From positions 1 through 9,848 of the forward strand of contig JAGOBT010000078.1 of NCBI GenBank assembly GCA_017999135.1: a stretch of DNA of 9,848 nt. The letters run 5' to 3'. The notes under the pieces are model-generated. The model was not told the DNA's origin and did no database searches. It worked only from the letters and a program-made list of their open reading frames with translations. Position 1 is the first letter of the stretch, and each line of letters opens with the position of its first letter. Positions 1 to 6,557 of the stretch are shown one piece after another. The DNA comes from Burkholderiaceae bacterium (GTDB lineage: Bacteria > Pseudomonadota > Gammaproteobacteria > Burkholderiales > Burkholderiaceae_C). Position numbers and translations under genes: made by a program.

Positions 1-1
1 G

Positions 2-949
2 GTGCTGCTGAACCGCCTGCAGGCCAAGGCGCGGTTCCGCCATCTGCAGGTGCTGGTGCGGCTGGGTGAGCTCAACAGCATCCGCCGCACGGCCGATGCG
101 CTGGGCCTCAGCCAGCCGGCGGTCACCCAGTGCCTGGCCGACCTGGAGCGCCTGGTCGAGATCCGCCTGTTCGACCGCCATGCGCGCGGGCTGCGGGTGA
201 CACGCGCCGGGCGCGATGTGCTGCCGCTGGCGCGCCGCATGCTCGATGCGCTGGCCGAGGCCAGCGAGGCGCTGACCGCCGCCCGCCAGCGTGAAGAGGG
301 CGTGGTGCGAGTGGCCGCCATCACCGGCGCGGTGGGCGGCCTGCTGGTGCCTGCGCTGCCGGCGTTCGCCCTGGCGCACCCCGAGATCACCGTGCATGTG
401 CATGAATCAGCGCCCGAGCAGTGGGGCCTGCAGCTGGCACGCGGCGAGGTCGACCTGGCCCTGGTGCGCCAGCCCGCCGTCACGCCGGCGGGCTTCGAGT
501 TCCGGCCGCTGCTGGCCGACCGCTTCGTGGTGGTGTGCCGCCCCGGCCACCGGCTGGCCGGGCGCCGCGGCCTGGCCTGGGCGGCGCTGGCCGACAGCAC
601 CTGGCTGCCGCAGTCGGTGGGCTCGGCCGCGCGGGCGGCGCTCGACCAGCTGATGGGCGACCTGGGCGTGCAGCCGCGCACGGTGCAGGTGCTCACCCGC
701 ACCGCGCCGCTGACGGTGGCGCTGGTCGAAGCACTCGACGTGCTGGCCCTGGTGCCGCTGAGCGTGGTGCGGCCCTGGATCGACAAGGGCGCGCTGGTGG
801 TGGTGGATGTGCGGCCGGCGCCGCCGTTCCCGCCGCTGGGCATCGTGCAGCCGGCCGAAGCCGCCAGCCAGGCGGCGTTGCAGTTCGCCAGCTTCATCGG
901 CCGCAGCGTGGCGCTGCAGGCCGGCGCCGGTACCCCGGCCGATGCCTGA
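2..949 (+). CDS. LysR-family transcriptional regulator (5' end possibly cut by window edge)
   Basis: Encodes about 315 residues, the usual length for LysR-type regulators, which bind DNA as oligomers and respond to a small-molecule inducer. The N-terminal winged helix-turn-helix is clear at residues 13-75: the stretch RTADALGLSQPAVTQCLADL holds the recognition helix, followed by LFDRHARGLRVTRAG, the standard LysR wing. A linker helix covers about 75-95, and the periplasmic-binding-protein-like effector domain runs from about 97 to 300. The GTG at base 2 is the first visible start; only one base lies before it, so a start a few codons upstream cannot be excluded. It is convergent with the DUF3237 gene, 12 bases away, so its classical divergent target, if it has one, lies left of the window. 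The inducer cannot be predicted. Family assignment is firm; the regulon is unknown. Confidence 0.93.
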   Translation: MLLNRLQAKARFRHLQVLVRLGELNSIRRTADALGLSQPAVTQCLADLERLVEIRLFDRHARGLRVTRAGRDVLPLARRMLDALAEASEALTAARQREEGVVRVAAITGAVGGLLVPALPAFALAHPEITVHVHESAPEQWGLQLARGEVDLALVRQPAVTPAGFEFRPLLADRFVVVCRPGHRLAGRRGLAWAALADSTWLPQSVGSAARAALDQLMGDLGVQPRTVQVLTRTAPLTVALVEALDVLALVPLSVVRPWIDKGALVVVDVRPAPPFPPLGIVQPAEAASQAALQFASFIGRSVALQAGAGTPADA

Positions 950-965
950 CCGGGGCCGGTGTCAG
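946..965. terminator. Possible small hairpin between convergent LysR and DUF3237 genes
   Basis: CTGAC at 946-950 pairs with GTCAG at 961-965, with a G/C-rich interior containing two CCGG boxes. The hairpin spans the stop codons of both converging genes. There is no T-run on either side, so this is not a canonical Rho-independent terminator. Part of the symmetry is expected, because two opposed TGA codons always give TGA...TCA. Low-confidence bidirectional terminator candidate. Confidence 0.22.
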
Positions 966-1444
966 CCGAGCAGGAACACGCTGACCAGCACCGCCTGGGC
1001 CTGCGGCCGCAGCGACTGCAGGCCGCCCACCAGACAGCGCCGGTTCAGCCAGTCCCAGGGCCCGGCTGGCGCGGTGACCTGCACCACCGACCGGGCATAG
1101 CGCGGCTGCACCTGCTCGTCGACGGTGACGCGGTTGCGCACCGTCAGCACCGTGCCGTCGTGCAGCTGCAGTTCGTACAGCGCGTCCAGTTCCTTCACGC
1201 CATCGGCCCGCAGCAGTTGCCGGTCGGCGCCGCCGGGCAGCACCGTGCCCTGCAGCGCGGCATGCGGCCCGGCGCCCCATACCGTGCCGCCCAGGATCGG
1301 CACGATGAAGCGCGCACCCAGCGGCGACGCACCCAGCGCCTGCCGGTCGCCGATCAGCACCGCAGCCTGCCAGAGCAGCGTGGCGGAGGGGGTGTCCAGC
1401 GGCTGGGCGCTGGCAAGTTGGCGCAGATCGGGCAGGGTGTGCAT
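962..1444 (-). CDS. DUF3237 family protein
   Basis: Encodes 160 residues, the normal size of DUF3237 proteins, small single-domain beta-rich proteins of unknown biochemical function. Family features visible are the run GARFIVPILGGTVWGAG (residues 43-59), GTVLPGGADRQLLRADG (66-82), the following ELDALYELQLHDGTVLTVRNR (85-105, conserved acidic and Gly residues) and a C-terminal FLLG. No signal peptide or membrane segment is seen, so it is probably cytoplasmic. The ATG at 1444 is the first start in the frame; no clear Shine-Dalgarno precedes it. The gene is divergent from the glutathione S-transferase gene across a 70-base spacer and converges on the LysR gene. DUF3237 genes often lie near catabolic genes for aromatic or fatty compounds, but this locus gives no specific substrate. 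The family call is sure, the function is not known. Confidence 0.88.
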   Translation of the reverse strand: MHTLPDLRQLASAQPLDTPSATLLWQAAVLIGDRQALGASPLGARFIVPILGGTVWGAGPHAALQGTVLPGGADRQLLRADGVKELDALYELQLHDGTVLTVRNRVTVDEQVQPRYARSVVQVTAPAGPWDWLNRRCLVGGLQSLRPQAQAVLVSVFLLG

Positions 1445-1503
1445 GGGCTGGAGGTGTCTGGTCGATGGACGAGCGGCGTAGGATGCCTCGCCAGCCTAAC
1501 GCC

Positions 1504-1507
1504 GGAG
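1504..1507 (+). promoter_or_regulatory. Shine-Dalgarno site deciding a TTG start
   Basis: GGAG at 1504-1507 lies seven bases before the TTG at 1515. This supports TTG as the true start of the glutathione S-transferase gene, because the reading from this codon (MTIQLYAFDTPNG) gives exactly the N-terminus expected for the fold, and no ATG lies suitably close. Confidence 0.7.
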
Positions 1508-1514
1508 ACACCGC

Positions 1515-2144
1515 TTGACGATCCAGCTCTACGCCTTCGACACACCCAACGGCCGCAAGATCAGCGTGGCCCTCGAGGAACTGGGCCTGCCCTACACCGT
1601 GCACGTGGTCGACATCACGCAGGGTGAGCAGCATGCGGCCGACTTCGTGCGCCTGAGCCCGAACCACAAGATTCCCGCCATCCTCGACCCCGACGGGCCA
1701 GGCGGCCAGCCGCTGGGGGTGTTTGAATCTGGTGCCATCCTGCTCTACCTGGCCGAGAAGACCGGGCGCCTGTTGCCTGCCGATCCGGTGCAGCGGGTGC
1801 GGGCCATCGAGTGGCTGATGTGGCAGATGGCCGGCTTCGGCCCGGCGCCCGGGCAGGTGCACCATTTCATCGCGCTGGCCGACGAGGCCGACCGGCGCTA
1901 TGGCCTCGCCCGCTTCATGCAGGAAACCCGCCGTCTCTACGGCGTGATGGATGCGCACCTGGCCACGCACGAGACCTTCGCCGACACGTACAGCATCGCC
2001 GACATCGCCATCCTGGGCTGGGTCTGGCGTCACCCGCGCCACCAGGTCGATCTGGCGGACTTTCCGCATGTTCAGCGCTGGTACGCGCAGCTGATGGCGC
2101 GCCCGGCCGTGCAGCGCGGCTTTGCCGTGGCGCTGCGGCGCTGA
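1515..2144 (+). CDS. Glutathione S-transferase, YfcG/Ure2p-like
   Basis: Encodes 209 residues with the two-domain cytosolic GST layout. The thioredoxin-like N-terminal domain (residues 1-85) has the TPNGRKIS motif at 10-17, where Thr10 and Asn12 stand in the active-site position as in E. coli YfcG; the cis-proline KIP at 52-54; and the glutathione gamma-glutamyl-binding pair ESG at 71-73. The all-helical C-terminal domain (about 92-209) contains MWQMAGFGPAPGQVHHF (102-118) and YSIADIAILGWVW (159-171), both typical of the Ure2p/YfcG branch. YfcG-type enzymes act as glutathione-dependent disulfide reductases rather than classic conjugating transferases, so a role in thiol redox or detoxification is inferred. 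The TTG start has a good Shine-Dalgarno. The gene stands alone, divergent from the DUF3237 gene. Subfamily is likely, substrate unknown. Confidence 0.93.
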   Translation: MTIQLYAFDTPNGRKISVALEELGLPYTVHVVDITQGEQHAADFVRLSPNHKIPAILDPDGPGGQPLGVFESGAILLYLAEKTGRLLPADPVQRVRAIEWLMWQMAGFGPAPGQVHHFIALADEADRRYGLARFMQETRRLYGVMDAHLATHETFADTYSIADIAILGWVWRHPRHQVDLADFPHVQRWYAQLMARPAVQRGFAVALRR

Positions 2145-2201
2145 TCCGGCGACCGAGGGCGTTGCGGTGCTGTTCCAGGGCCACGCCCTGGGCTTGCGTA
2201 A

Positions 2202-2230
2202 TTGACATAAGAATGATCGGCGCGCCAATT
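2202..2230 (+). promoter_or_regulatory. Weak promoter candidate upstream of the importer gene
   Basis: The 165-base spacer 2145-2309 is visibly poorer in GC than its surroundings. It contains a perfect -35 hexamer TTGACA at 2202-2207, but the hexamer 17 bases further on (CCAATT, 2225-2230) matches the -10 consensus poorly. TGGCTG occurs twice, 11 bases apart (2233-2238 and 2244-2249), one helical turn. The rest of the spacer shows no gene or strong hairpin. Activator-dependent use is possible but unproven. Confidence 0.25.
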
Positions 2231-2309
2231 CGTGGCTGATTGGTGGCTGGCCAGGGTTGCAGGCACATCGGGTGTGCAGCCACCTGGTGCCTGACCCGCA
2301 CAATCCGGC

Positions 2310-3896
2310 ATGGCTGCCCTGTTCATCCGCTGTTGTCTGGCCCTGTCCTGGTGGTTGGCCGCCGCCACCGCGCCCGCACTGGCGGCCGACGCCGTCCAGG
2401 TCGGCTCGAAGCGGTTCACGGAAAGCTACATCCTCGGCGAGATCGCCCGCCAGCAGCTGGAACAGGCCGGCCTGCCGGCGGTGCATCGCCAGGGCCTGGG
2501 CAACACCGCCATCCTCGACCAGGCCTTGCGCAGCGGCCAGGTCCATGTCTACCCCGAGTACACCGGCACCATCGTGCGCGAGCTGCTCAAGCGCCCGGTG
2601 CAGGCCGGCGACCCACCGCCCACGCTGGCCGACCTGAACACCTGGCTGGCCCCGCTGGGCCTGCGCGCCGCGGTGCCGCTGGGCTTCAACAACACCTACG
2701 CGCTGGCCCTGCGCGAGGCCGACGCGCAGCGCCTGGGCCTGCGCACGCTGTCGGACCTGGCGCGCCTGCCGGCGGCCGACGCGGCGCGCCTGCGCCCCGG
2801 GCTGTCGCATGAATTCCTGGTGCGCGCCGACGGCTGGCCAGCGCTCAAGCGCAGCTATGGCCTGCCCCTGGCCGACCCGCCGGCGCTCGACCACGGCCTG
2901 GCCTACCAGGCGCTGGTCAAGGGCCAGGTCGACCTGATCGACGTCTACAGCACCGATGCACAGATCGGCCGCCTGGGCCTGCGCGTGCTGCAGGACGACC
3001 GCGGCTTCTTCCCCCGCTACGACGCCGTGCTGCTGATGCGGCTGGACCTGCCCGCCCCGGCGCAGGCTGCGCTGGCTGCACTGGCGGGCCGCATCGACGA
3101 TGCCCGCATGATTGCGCTGAACGCCGCAGTGGAACTGGACGGCCGGCCGTTTGCCGAGGTGGCGCGCGGCTTCCTGCAGGCGCCGGGCGCTGCCACGGCG
3201 AGGAGTGCGCCGCCCCGGTTGCTGGACCATCTGCTGGCGCCTGATCTGGGCCGCCTGCTGCTGCAGCACCTGGGCCTGGTGGCCGGCTCGGTGCTGCTGG
3301 CGGTGGTGCTGGGCGTGCCGCTGGGCGTGGCCGCGCACCGCCACCGCCGGCTGGGCACGTGGGTGCTGGGCGCCGTGGGGCTGCTGCAGACCGTGCCGTC
3401 GCTGGCGATGCTGGCCTTCCTGATCGCCATCGTCGGGCGCATCGGCTTTGTGCCGGCGCTGCTGGCGCTGTTCCTGTACGCCCTGCTGCCCATCGTGCGC
3501 AACACGCTGACGGGGCTGGATGCCGTGCCCCCAGGCCAGCGCGAGGCGGCCCTGGCGCTGGGCTTGCGGGGCCCGGCGGTGCTGCGGCTGGTGGTGCTGC
3601 CGCAGGCCCTGCCGGCCGTGCTGGCAGGCGTGGCCACGGCCGCGGTGATCAACGTGGGCACCGCCACGGTGGCGGCGTTCGTCGGCGCTGGCGGCCTGGG
3701 TGAGCGCATCGTGGCCGGCCTGGCGGTCAACGACACCGACCGCATGCTGGCCGGCGCCCTGCCCGCGGCGGTGCTGGCGCTGGTGGTGCAGGGGCTGTTT
3801 GCGCTGCTGGAACGTGGGCTGGTGCCCTGGCCGCTGCGTGGCGGGCCGGGGCAGGCCCCCGGCCGGCGTGCCACGCCAGGCGCGACGGGCCGCTGA
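2310..3896 (+). CDS. ABC importer, fused substrate-binding protein and permease (glycine betaine/choline OpuB/OpuC-like)
   Basis: Encodes 528 residues joining two importer parts in one chain. Residues 1-26 form a signal peptide or anchor (hydrophobic, ending ALAA). Residues 28-292 match the OpuAC/QAT-type binding domain for quaternary amines: VGSKRFTESYILGEI (31-45), YPEYTGT (81-87), FNNTYALALR (126-135), LIDVYSTD (209-216) and FFPRYDAVLL (233-242). Residues 315-505 are the permease, with about five or six hydrophobic segments and the EAA loop EAALALGLRG...LPQALP (412-435) that docks to an ATPase. Predicted job: uptake of an osmoprotectant such as glycine betaine, choline or carnitine across the inner membrane. 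An ATPase subunit is required, but none is encoded in this window. The ATG at 2310 opens directly into the signal peptide; its Shine-Dalgarno is weak. Family confident, exact substrate uncertain. Confidence 0.9.
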   Translation: MAALFIRCCLALSWWLAAATAPALAADAVQVGSKRFTESYILGEIARQQLEQAGLPAVHRQGLGNTAILDQALRSGQVHVYPEYTGTIVRELLKRPVQAGDPPPTLADLNTWLAPLGLRAAVPLGFNNTYALALREADAQRLGLRTLSDLARLPAADAARLRPGLSHEFLVRADGWPALKRSYGLPLADPPALDHGLAYQALVKGQVDLIDVYSTDAQIGRLGLRVLQDDRGFFPRYDAVLLMRLDLPAPAQAALAALAGRIDDARMIALNAAVELDGRPFAEVARGFLQAPGAATARSAPPRLLDHLLAPDLGRLLLQHLGLVAGSVLLAVVLGVPLGVAAHRHRRLGTWVLGAVGLLQTVPSLAMLAFLIAIVGRIGFVPALLALFLYALLPIVRNTLTGLDAVPPGQREAALALGLRGPAVLRLVVLPQALPAVLAGVATAAVINVGTATVAAFVGAGGLGERIVAGLAVNDTDRMLAGALPAAVLALVVQGLFALLERGLVPWPLRGGPGQAPGRRATPGATGR

Positions 3897-3927
3897 CCCG
3901 CCGCCCGGTCGTCAACCCGCCGACCCG

Positions 3928-4827
3928 TCACCGCCCCAGCTTGCTGGCGCCCCAACCCCAGCGCTCCATCAGCCGCTGGTCGCGGGCGCTCTCTGCCTCG
4001 ATCGTGTCGCGGGGCAGCTGGCGCAGGCAGTCTTCCAGTGCCTGGGGGTCGGGTGCGGCGGGCGGCGCGGCCTCGGCGGTGGTCTGCGGCGAACGCCCGT
4101 CCCAGGCGAACGGATTGCGTGCCGCCGGCCGGTCAGGCTCGCAGTCGTACCGGTAGAGCGGCGGGCCATCGGACGCGAAAGGCGAGAACACGATGGTCTT
4201 CTCGAAGACCAGCGGCTGGCCCGTGGGCGTGGCCGGCCACTGCGGCATGCTGGCAATCGCCTGCCGGGCCAGGCGTTCGGCCGTGTCGGATGTGGACCAC
4301 AGCGTCTCCAGCCGGGCCAGGCGGCCGTCAGGGGCGACCTCGACGCGGAACCGCACCATGCCCTGCGTCGGCCCCTCGACCGCCGTGCCCATCATGCTGC
4401 GCACCTGCTGGCCCCAGGTGTGGCGGTAGGCCTTGCTGTTCTTGAGGGTGTAGGTCGACGCAAACGCCCAGTCGGCCGCCGTGGGCGGCGGCGGCGCGGC
4501 CAGGGTGGCCGGCGGCGGTGGTGCGGCTGGCGCGGGCTCTGGGGGCGGGGGTGGCGGCGGCTTGGCCGGCTGGGGGGATGCTGCCTGCGGCTCGGCGGGC
4601 GCGGGCGCTGCTGGCGGCAGGGGGTCGGCAGGCGGCGTCAGGTAGAGCACCGCGGGCTCGGCCGTTGCTGCGCGTTGGGCGGCCGGGCTGGGTCGGTCGC
4701 GTGGCGTGCCCAGGTGCCAGGCCAGCCCGGCGATGACGGCGGCGTGCAGTGCCACGGTGACCGCCAGACCGGCCACCACGCGACCGAGCCCGGCAACGCC
4801 GGACGGCATGCCTGCGGCTGCATGCAT
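3928..4827 (-). CDS. Proline-rich membrane-anchored protein with TonB-like C-terminal domain
   Basis: Encodes 299 residues. A single membrane helix at about 12-36 follows a short N-terminus. A proline-rich stretch (64-116, with runs of six and four prolines) follows, suited to spanning the periplasm. A TonB/TolA-like C-terminal domain lies at about 135-215: TQGMVRFRVEVAPDGRLARL and a later ARQAIASMPQWP, close to the family pattern GxVxVxFxVxxDGxVxxxxv...AlxavxxWpf. An extra tail (216-299) has two cysteines (229, 267) and no recognised domain. TonB proteins pass proton-motive energy from ExbB/ExbD to outer-membrane receptors; neither partner nor a receptor is here, so it could be a TonB paralogue or a structural envelope protein. 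The start at 4827 has no clear Shine-Dalgarno, and ATG at 4809 is an alternative. It lies 59 bases downstream of the ArsR-rhodanese gene on the same strand, so co-transcription is possible. Confidence 0.78.
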   Translation of the reverse strand: MHAAAGMPSGVAGLGRVVAGLAVTVALHAAVIAGLAWHLGTPRDRPSPAAQRAATAEPAVLYLTPPADPLPPAAPAPAEPQAASPQPAKPPPPPPPEPAPAAPPPPATLAAPPPPTAADWAFASTYTLKNSKAYRHTWGQQVRSMMGTAVEGPTQGMVRFRVEVAPDGRLARLETLWSTSDTAERLARQAIASMPQWPATPTGQPLVFEKTIVFSPFASDGPPLYRYDCEPDRPAARNPFAWDGRSPQTTAEAAPPAAPDPQALEDCLRQLPRDTIEAESARDQRLMERWGWGASKLGR

Positions 4828-4848
4828 CAGCGAGACCGTGCGCCTGGC

Positions 4849-4881
4849 CGGCTCATGGGCGACTCATGGGCGACTCATGGG
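4849..4881. repeat. Three tandem 11-bp repeats between ArsR-rhodanese and TonB-like genes
   Basis: Units CGGCTCATGGG (4849-4859), CGACTCATGGG (4860-4870) and CGACTCATGGG (4871-4881); the last two are identical and the first differs at one base. A partial related unit (GGGTCATG) follows, overlapping the stop of the ArsR-rhodanese gene. On the minus strand each unit carries ATGAG, so the leader of the TonB-like gene holds several ATG codons, each followed by a TGA within a few codons. Function unknown; it could be slipped-strand duplication or a leader element. Confidence 0.75.
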
Positions 4882-4886
4882 CCGGG

Positions 4887-5549
4887 TCATGCGCGGGTCA
4901 CGGGCAGCCCTGCGGCCTGCCATTCGCTGACCCCGTCGCTGGTCTTGCGCGCCCGGAAGCCCCGCGCCTGCAGCAGGGCCACCGCTTCGTCGGACATCAG
5001 GCAGAACGGCCCGCGGCAGTAGGCGACGATCTCCACGTCGCGTGGCAGTTCGGACAGCCGCTGCGCCAGTTCGCCCAGCGGCATCGAGCGCGCGTAGGGC
5101 AGGTGCGCGGTCGCGAACTCCTGCGGCGGCCGCACGTCGAGCACCACCACGTCGCCGCGCCGTGCCTGCGCCATCAGCGCCTGGCGGCCGACCTGGGTGA
5201 GCTGTGCGGGGTCGGCCACCAGTTGCTGCAGGGCCAGGCGCAGCTCCACCAGGTGCTCTTCAGCCACTTGCCGCAGCGTCACGCCCAGTTGCGCCACGTC
5301 CTGGCCGCTGAGTCGGTAGAGCATGCGCTTGCCATCGCGCCGGCTCACCACCAGGCGCGCCTCCTTCAGGGCTTTCAGGTGGGCGCTGGCGAGCTTGATG
5401 TCCACCGCGACGGCCTCGGCCAGCGCGTCCACCGACTTCTCGCCTTGCGCCAGCATTTCCAGCATCTCCAGCCGCTTCGGGCTGGCCAGCGCCTTGCCCA
5501 CGCGGGCGACCTGCTCGTACAGCAGGTCCTTGAGTGTCCGGTTGTTCAT
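4887..5549 (-). CDS. ArsR-family regulator fused to a rhodanese domain
   Basis: Encodes 220 residues. The N-terminal winged helix-turn-helix (about 12-95) has the ArsR order: VGKALASPKRLEMLEMLAQG (17-36), recognition helix around DIKLASAHLKALKEARLV (50-67), and wing RRDGKRMLYRL (70-80). The C-terminal rhodanese domain (about 115-218) shows VVVLDVRPPQEFATAHLPYA (134-153) and the active loop CRGPFC (178-183), Cys178 being the catalytic position. Rhodaneses carry persulfide sulfur on this cysteine, so the fusion is inferred to sense or handle reactive sulfur. The only cysteines are 178 and 183; the CxC metal site of ArsR/SmtB arsenic and cadmium sensors is absent, arguing against a classical metal sensor. 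It is divergent from the membrane hydroxylase gene, with palindromes in between, suggesting autoregulation and control of the neighbour. Start ATG 5549 lies immediately after a predicted transcription start. Confidence 0.92.
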   Translation of the reverse strand: MNNRTLKDLLYEQVARVGKALASPKRLEMLEMLAQGEKSVDALAEAVAVDIKLASAHLKALKEARLVVSRRDGKRMLYRLSGQDVAQLGVTLRQVAEEHLVELRLALQQLVADPAQLTQVGRQALMAQARRGDVVVLDVRPPQEFATAHLPYARSMPLGELAQRLSELPRDVEIVAYCRGPFCLMSDEAVALLQARGFRARKTSDGVSEWQAAGLPVTRA

Positions 5550-5556
5550 GCGCTAC

Positions 5557-5585
5557 ATTCTAACGATCTTGAGATTGATCAACAA
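5557..5585 (-). promoter_or_regulatory. Predicted leaderless promoter of the ArsR-rhodanese gene
   Basis: Reading the minus strand, TAGAAT (5562-5557) matches the -10 consensus at five of six bases. TTGTTG (5585-5580) lies 17 bases upstream as a partial -35. Seven bases separate the -10 box from the ATG at 5549, which puts the expected transcription start on or next to the start codon. No Shine-Dalgarno precedes that ATG, consistent with a leaderless mRNA. On the plus strand a weaker pair, TTGAGT (5530-5535) and TACATT (5554-5559) with an 18-base spacer, could serve the hydroxylase gene. Confidence 0.45.
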
Positions 5586-5597
5586 TGACGTCGTTGT
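5575..5597. promoter_or_regulatory. Palindromic operator candidates in the divergent spacer
   Basis: Two overlapping palindromes occur: TTGATCAA at 5575-5582 (perfect, 8 bp) and ACAATGACGTCGTTGT at 5582-5597 (seven of eight pairs match, centred on GACGTC). They overlap the predicted -35 of the ArsR-rhodanese gene, the usual place for an ArsR dimer to block RNA polymerase. GATC also recurs at 5565-5568 and 5577-5580. Binding by the adjacent regulator is inferred from position only. Confidence 0.4.
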
Positions 5598-5633
5598 GCG
5601 CTGCCACCGCCGTCCGTTGCACAGGAGCCTGCG

Positions 5634-6557
5634 ATGGATCCCGGTACGGCCATCCTTGCCCACGAGCCGCTCATCCGGCTGGGCGGTTTCGCCCTGATGT
5701 TTCTGGCCGTGGCCGGCTGGGAGCTGGCGGCGCCTCGCCGCGCGCCCCGTCTGCCCAGGGCCAGGCGCTGGGCTGCCAACCTGGGCCTGGTGGCGCTGAA
5801 CACCCTGCTGCTGCGCCTGCTGCTGCCGCTGGCGGCGGCCGGCGTCGCGGCGCTGGCTGCCGGCCGGGGCTGGGGTGTGCTGCATCTGGTCGAACTGCCG
5901 ACCTGGGTGGCGGTGCTGGTGGCCGTGGTGGCGCTGGACTTCGTGGTCTGGCTGCAGCATGTGATGGTGCACGCCGTTCCGGCGCTGTGGCGGCTGCACC
6001 GGGTGCACCATGCCGACCTGGACTACGACGTGACCACCGGCACCCGCTTCCACCCGTTGGAGATCGGCCTGTCCATGCTGGTCAAGCTGGCGGCGATCCT
6101 CGTGATCGGGCCGCCGGTGCTGGCCGTGGTGGTGTTCGAAGCGCTGCTCAACCTGGCGGCGATGTTCAACCACGGCAACATCCGGCTGCCCGGGCGCCTG
6201 GACCGGCTGCTGCGCTGGGTCATCGTCACGCCCGACATGCACCGGGTGCACCACTCGGTGGAACCGGACGAGATGAACAGCAACTTCGGCTTCAACCTGC
6301 CCTGGTGGGACCGCCTGTTCGGCACCTACCGGGCACAGCCGCGTGCCGGTCATGCAGCCATGGTGATCGGCCTGCCGGATCTGCGTGACCCGTGGCAGGT
6401 GCAACGGCTGGGGGGCATGCTGGCGTTGCCGTGGCGCGGCGGCGCGCCCGGCAGCGCTCTCACCAAAGGGGTACGGCGCCGCACGGGCCCGGCGCCCGAT
6501 GCTCGGAGACCAGCGGAGACCGCAGAGGCGAAGGAAGGCAGCGATCAAGGTCTATAG
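5634..6557 (+). CDS. Sterol desaturase/fatty acid hydroxylase superfamily membrane protein
   Basis: Encodes 307 residues. Hydrophobic segments at about 14-32, 48-76, 90-107, 144-178 indicate an integral inner-membrane protein. The di-iron ligands of the superfamily are all visible: HVMVH (109-113), HRVHH (122-126), FHP His140, NH His180, and HRVHH (203-207), followed by NFGFNLPWWDRLFGTY (217-232), a strongly conserved family segment. Such enzymes use O2 and two irons to hydroxylate or desaturate lipids; bacterial substrates are mostly unknown. The last 40 residues are Arg/Ala/Pro-rich and look unconserved. The ATG at 5634 has AGGAG six bases upstream. It is divergent from the ArsR-rhodanese regulator, and its stop codon lies inside the promoter palindrome of the next gene. 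Superfamily certain, substrate unknown; control by reactive sulfur through the neighbour is a hypothesis. Confidence 0.93.
   Translation: MDPGTAILAHEPLIRLGGFALMFLAVAGWELAAPRRAPRLPRARRWAANLGLVALNTLLLRLLLPLAAAGVAALAAGRGWGVLHLVELPTWVAVLVAVVALDFVVWLQHVMVHAVPALWRLHRVHHADLDYDVTTGTRFHPLEIGLSMLVKLAAILVIGPPVLAVVVFEALLNLAAMFNHGNIRLPGRLDRLLRWVIVTPDMHRVHHSVEPDEMNSNFGFNLPWWDRLFGTYRAQPRAGHAAMVIGLPDLRDPWQVQRLGGMLALPWRGGAPGSALTKGVRRRTGPAPDARRPAETAEAKEGSDQGL

Noticed and set aside
2241..2262. Sigma-54 promoter (TGGC...TTGC) before the importer gene
   Set aside because: The GG to GC spacing is 12 or 8 bases for the two possible TGGC elements, not the required 10.
894..3344. Very long minus-strand open frame (816 codons) across LysR, DUF3237, GST and importer genes
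   Set aside because: It crosses four well-supported genes, and its translation is a Gln/His/Arg/Ala-rich low-complexity product typical of an antisense frame in GC-rich DNA.
4849..4881. Phase-variable switching of the TonB-like gene through the 11-bp repeats
   Set aside because: Removing one unit still leaves every upstream ATG ending at a TGA, so no unit number obviously fuses them to the gene. Unit length also exceeds the usual slippage tracts.
3700..5022. Plus-strand 440-codon open frame over the TonB-like gene
   Set aside because: Gly/Arg-rich translation produced by reading the antisense of the proline-rich segment; no recognisable domain.
5553..6548. Minus-strand open frame antisense to the hydroxylase gene
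   Set aside because: The translation is His/Gln/Arg-rich with no domain, while the plus-strand frame has complete catalytic motifs.
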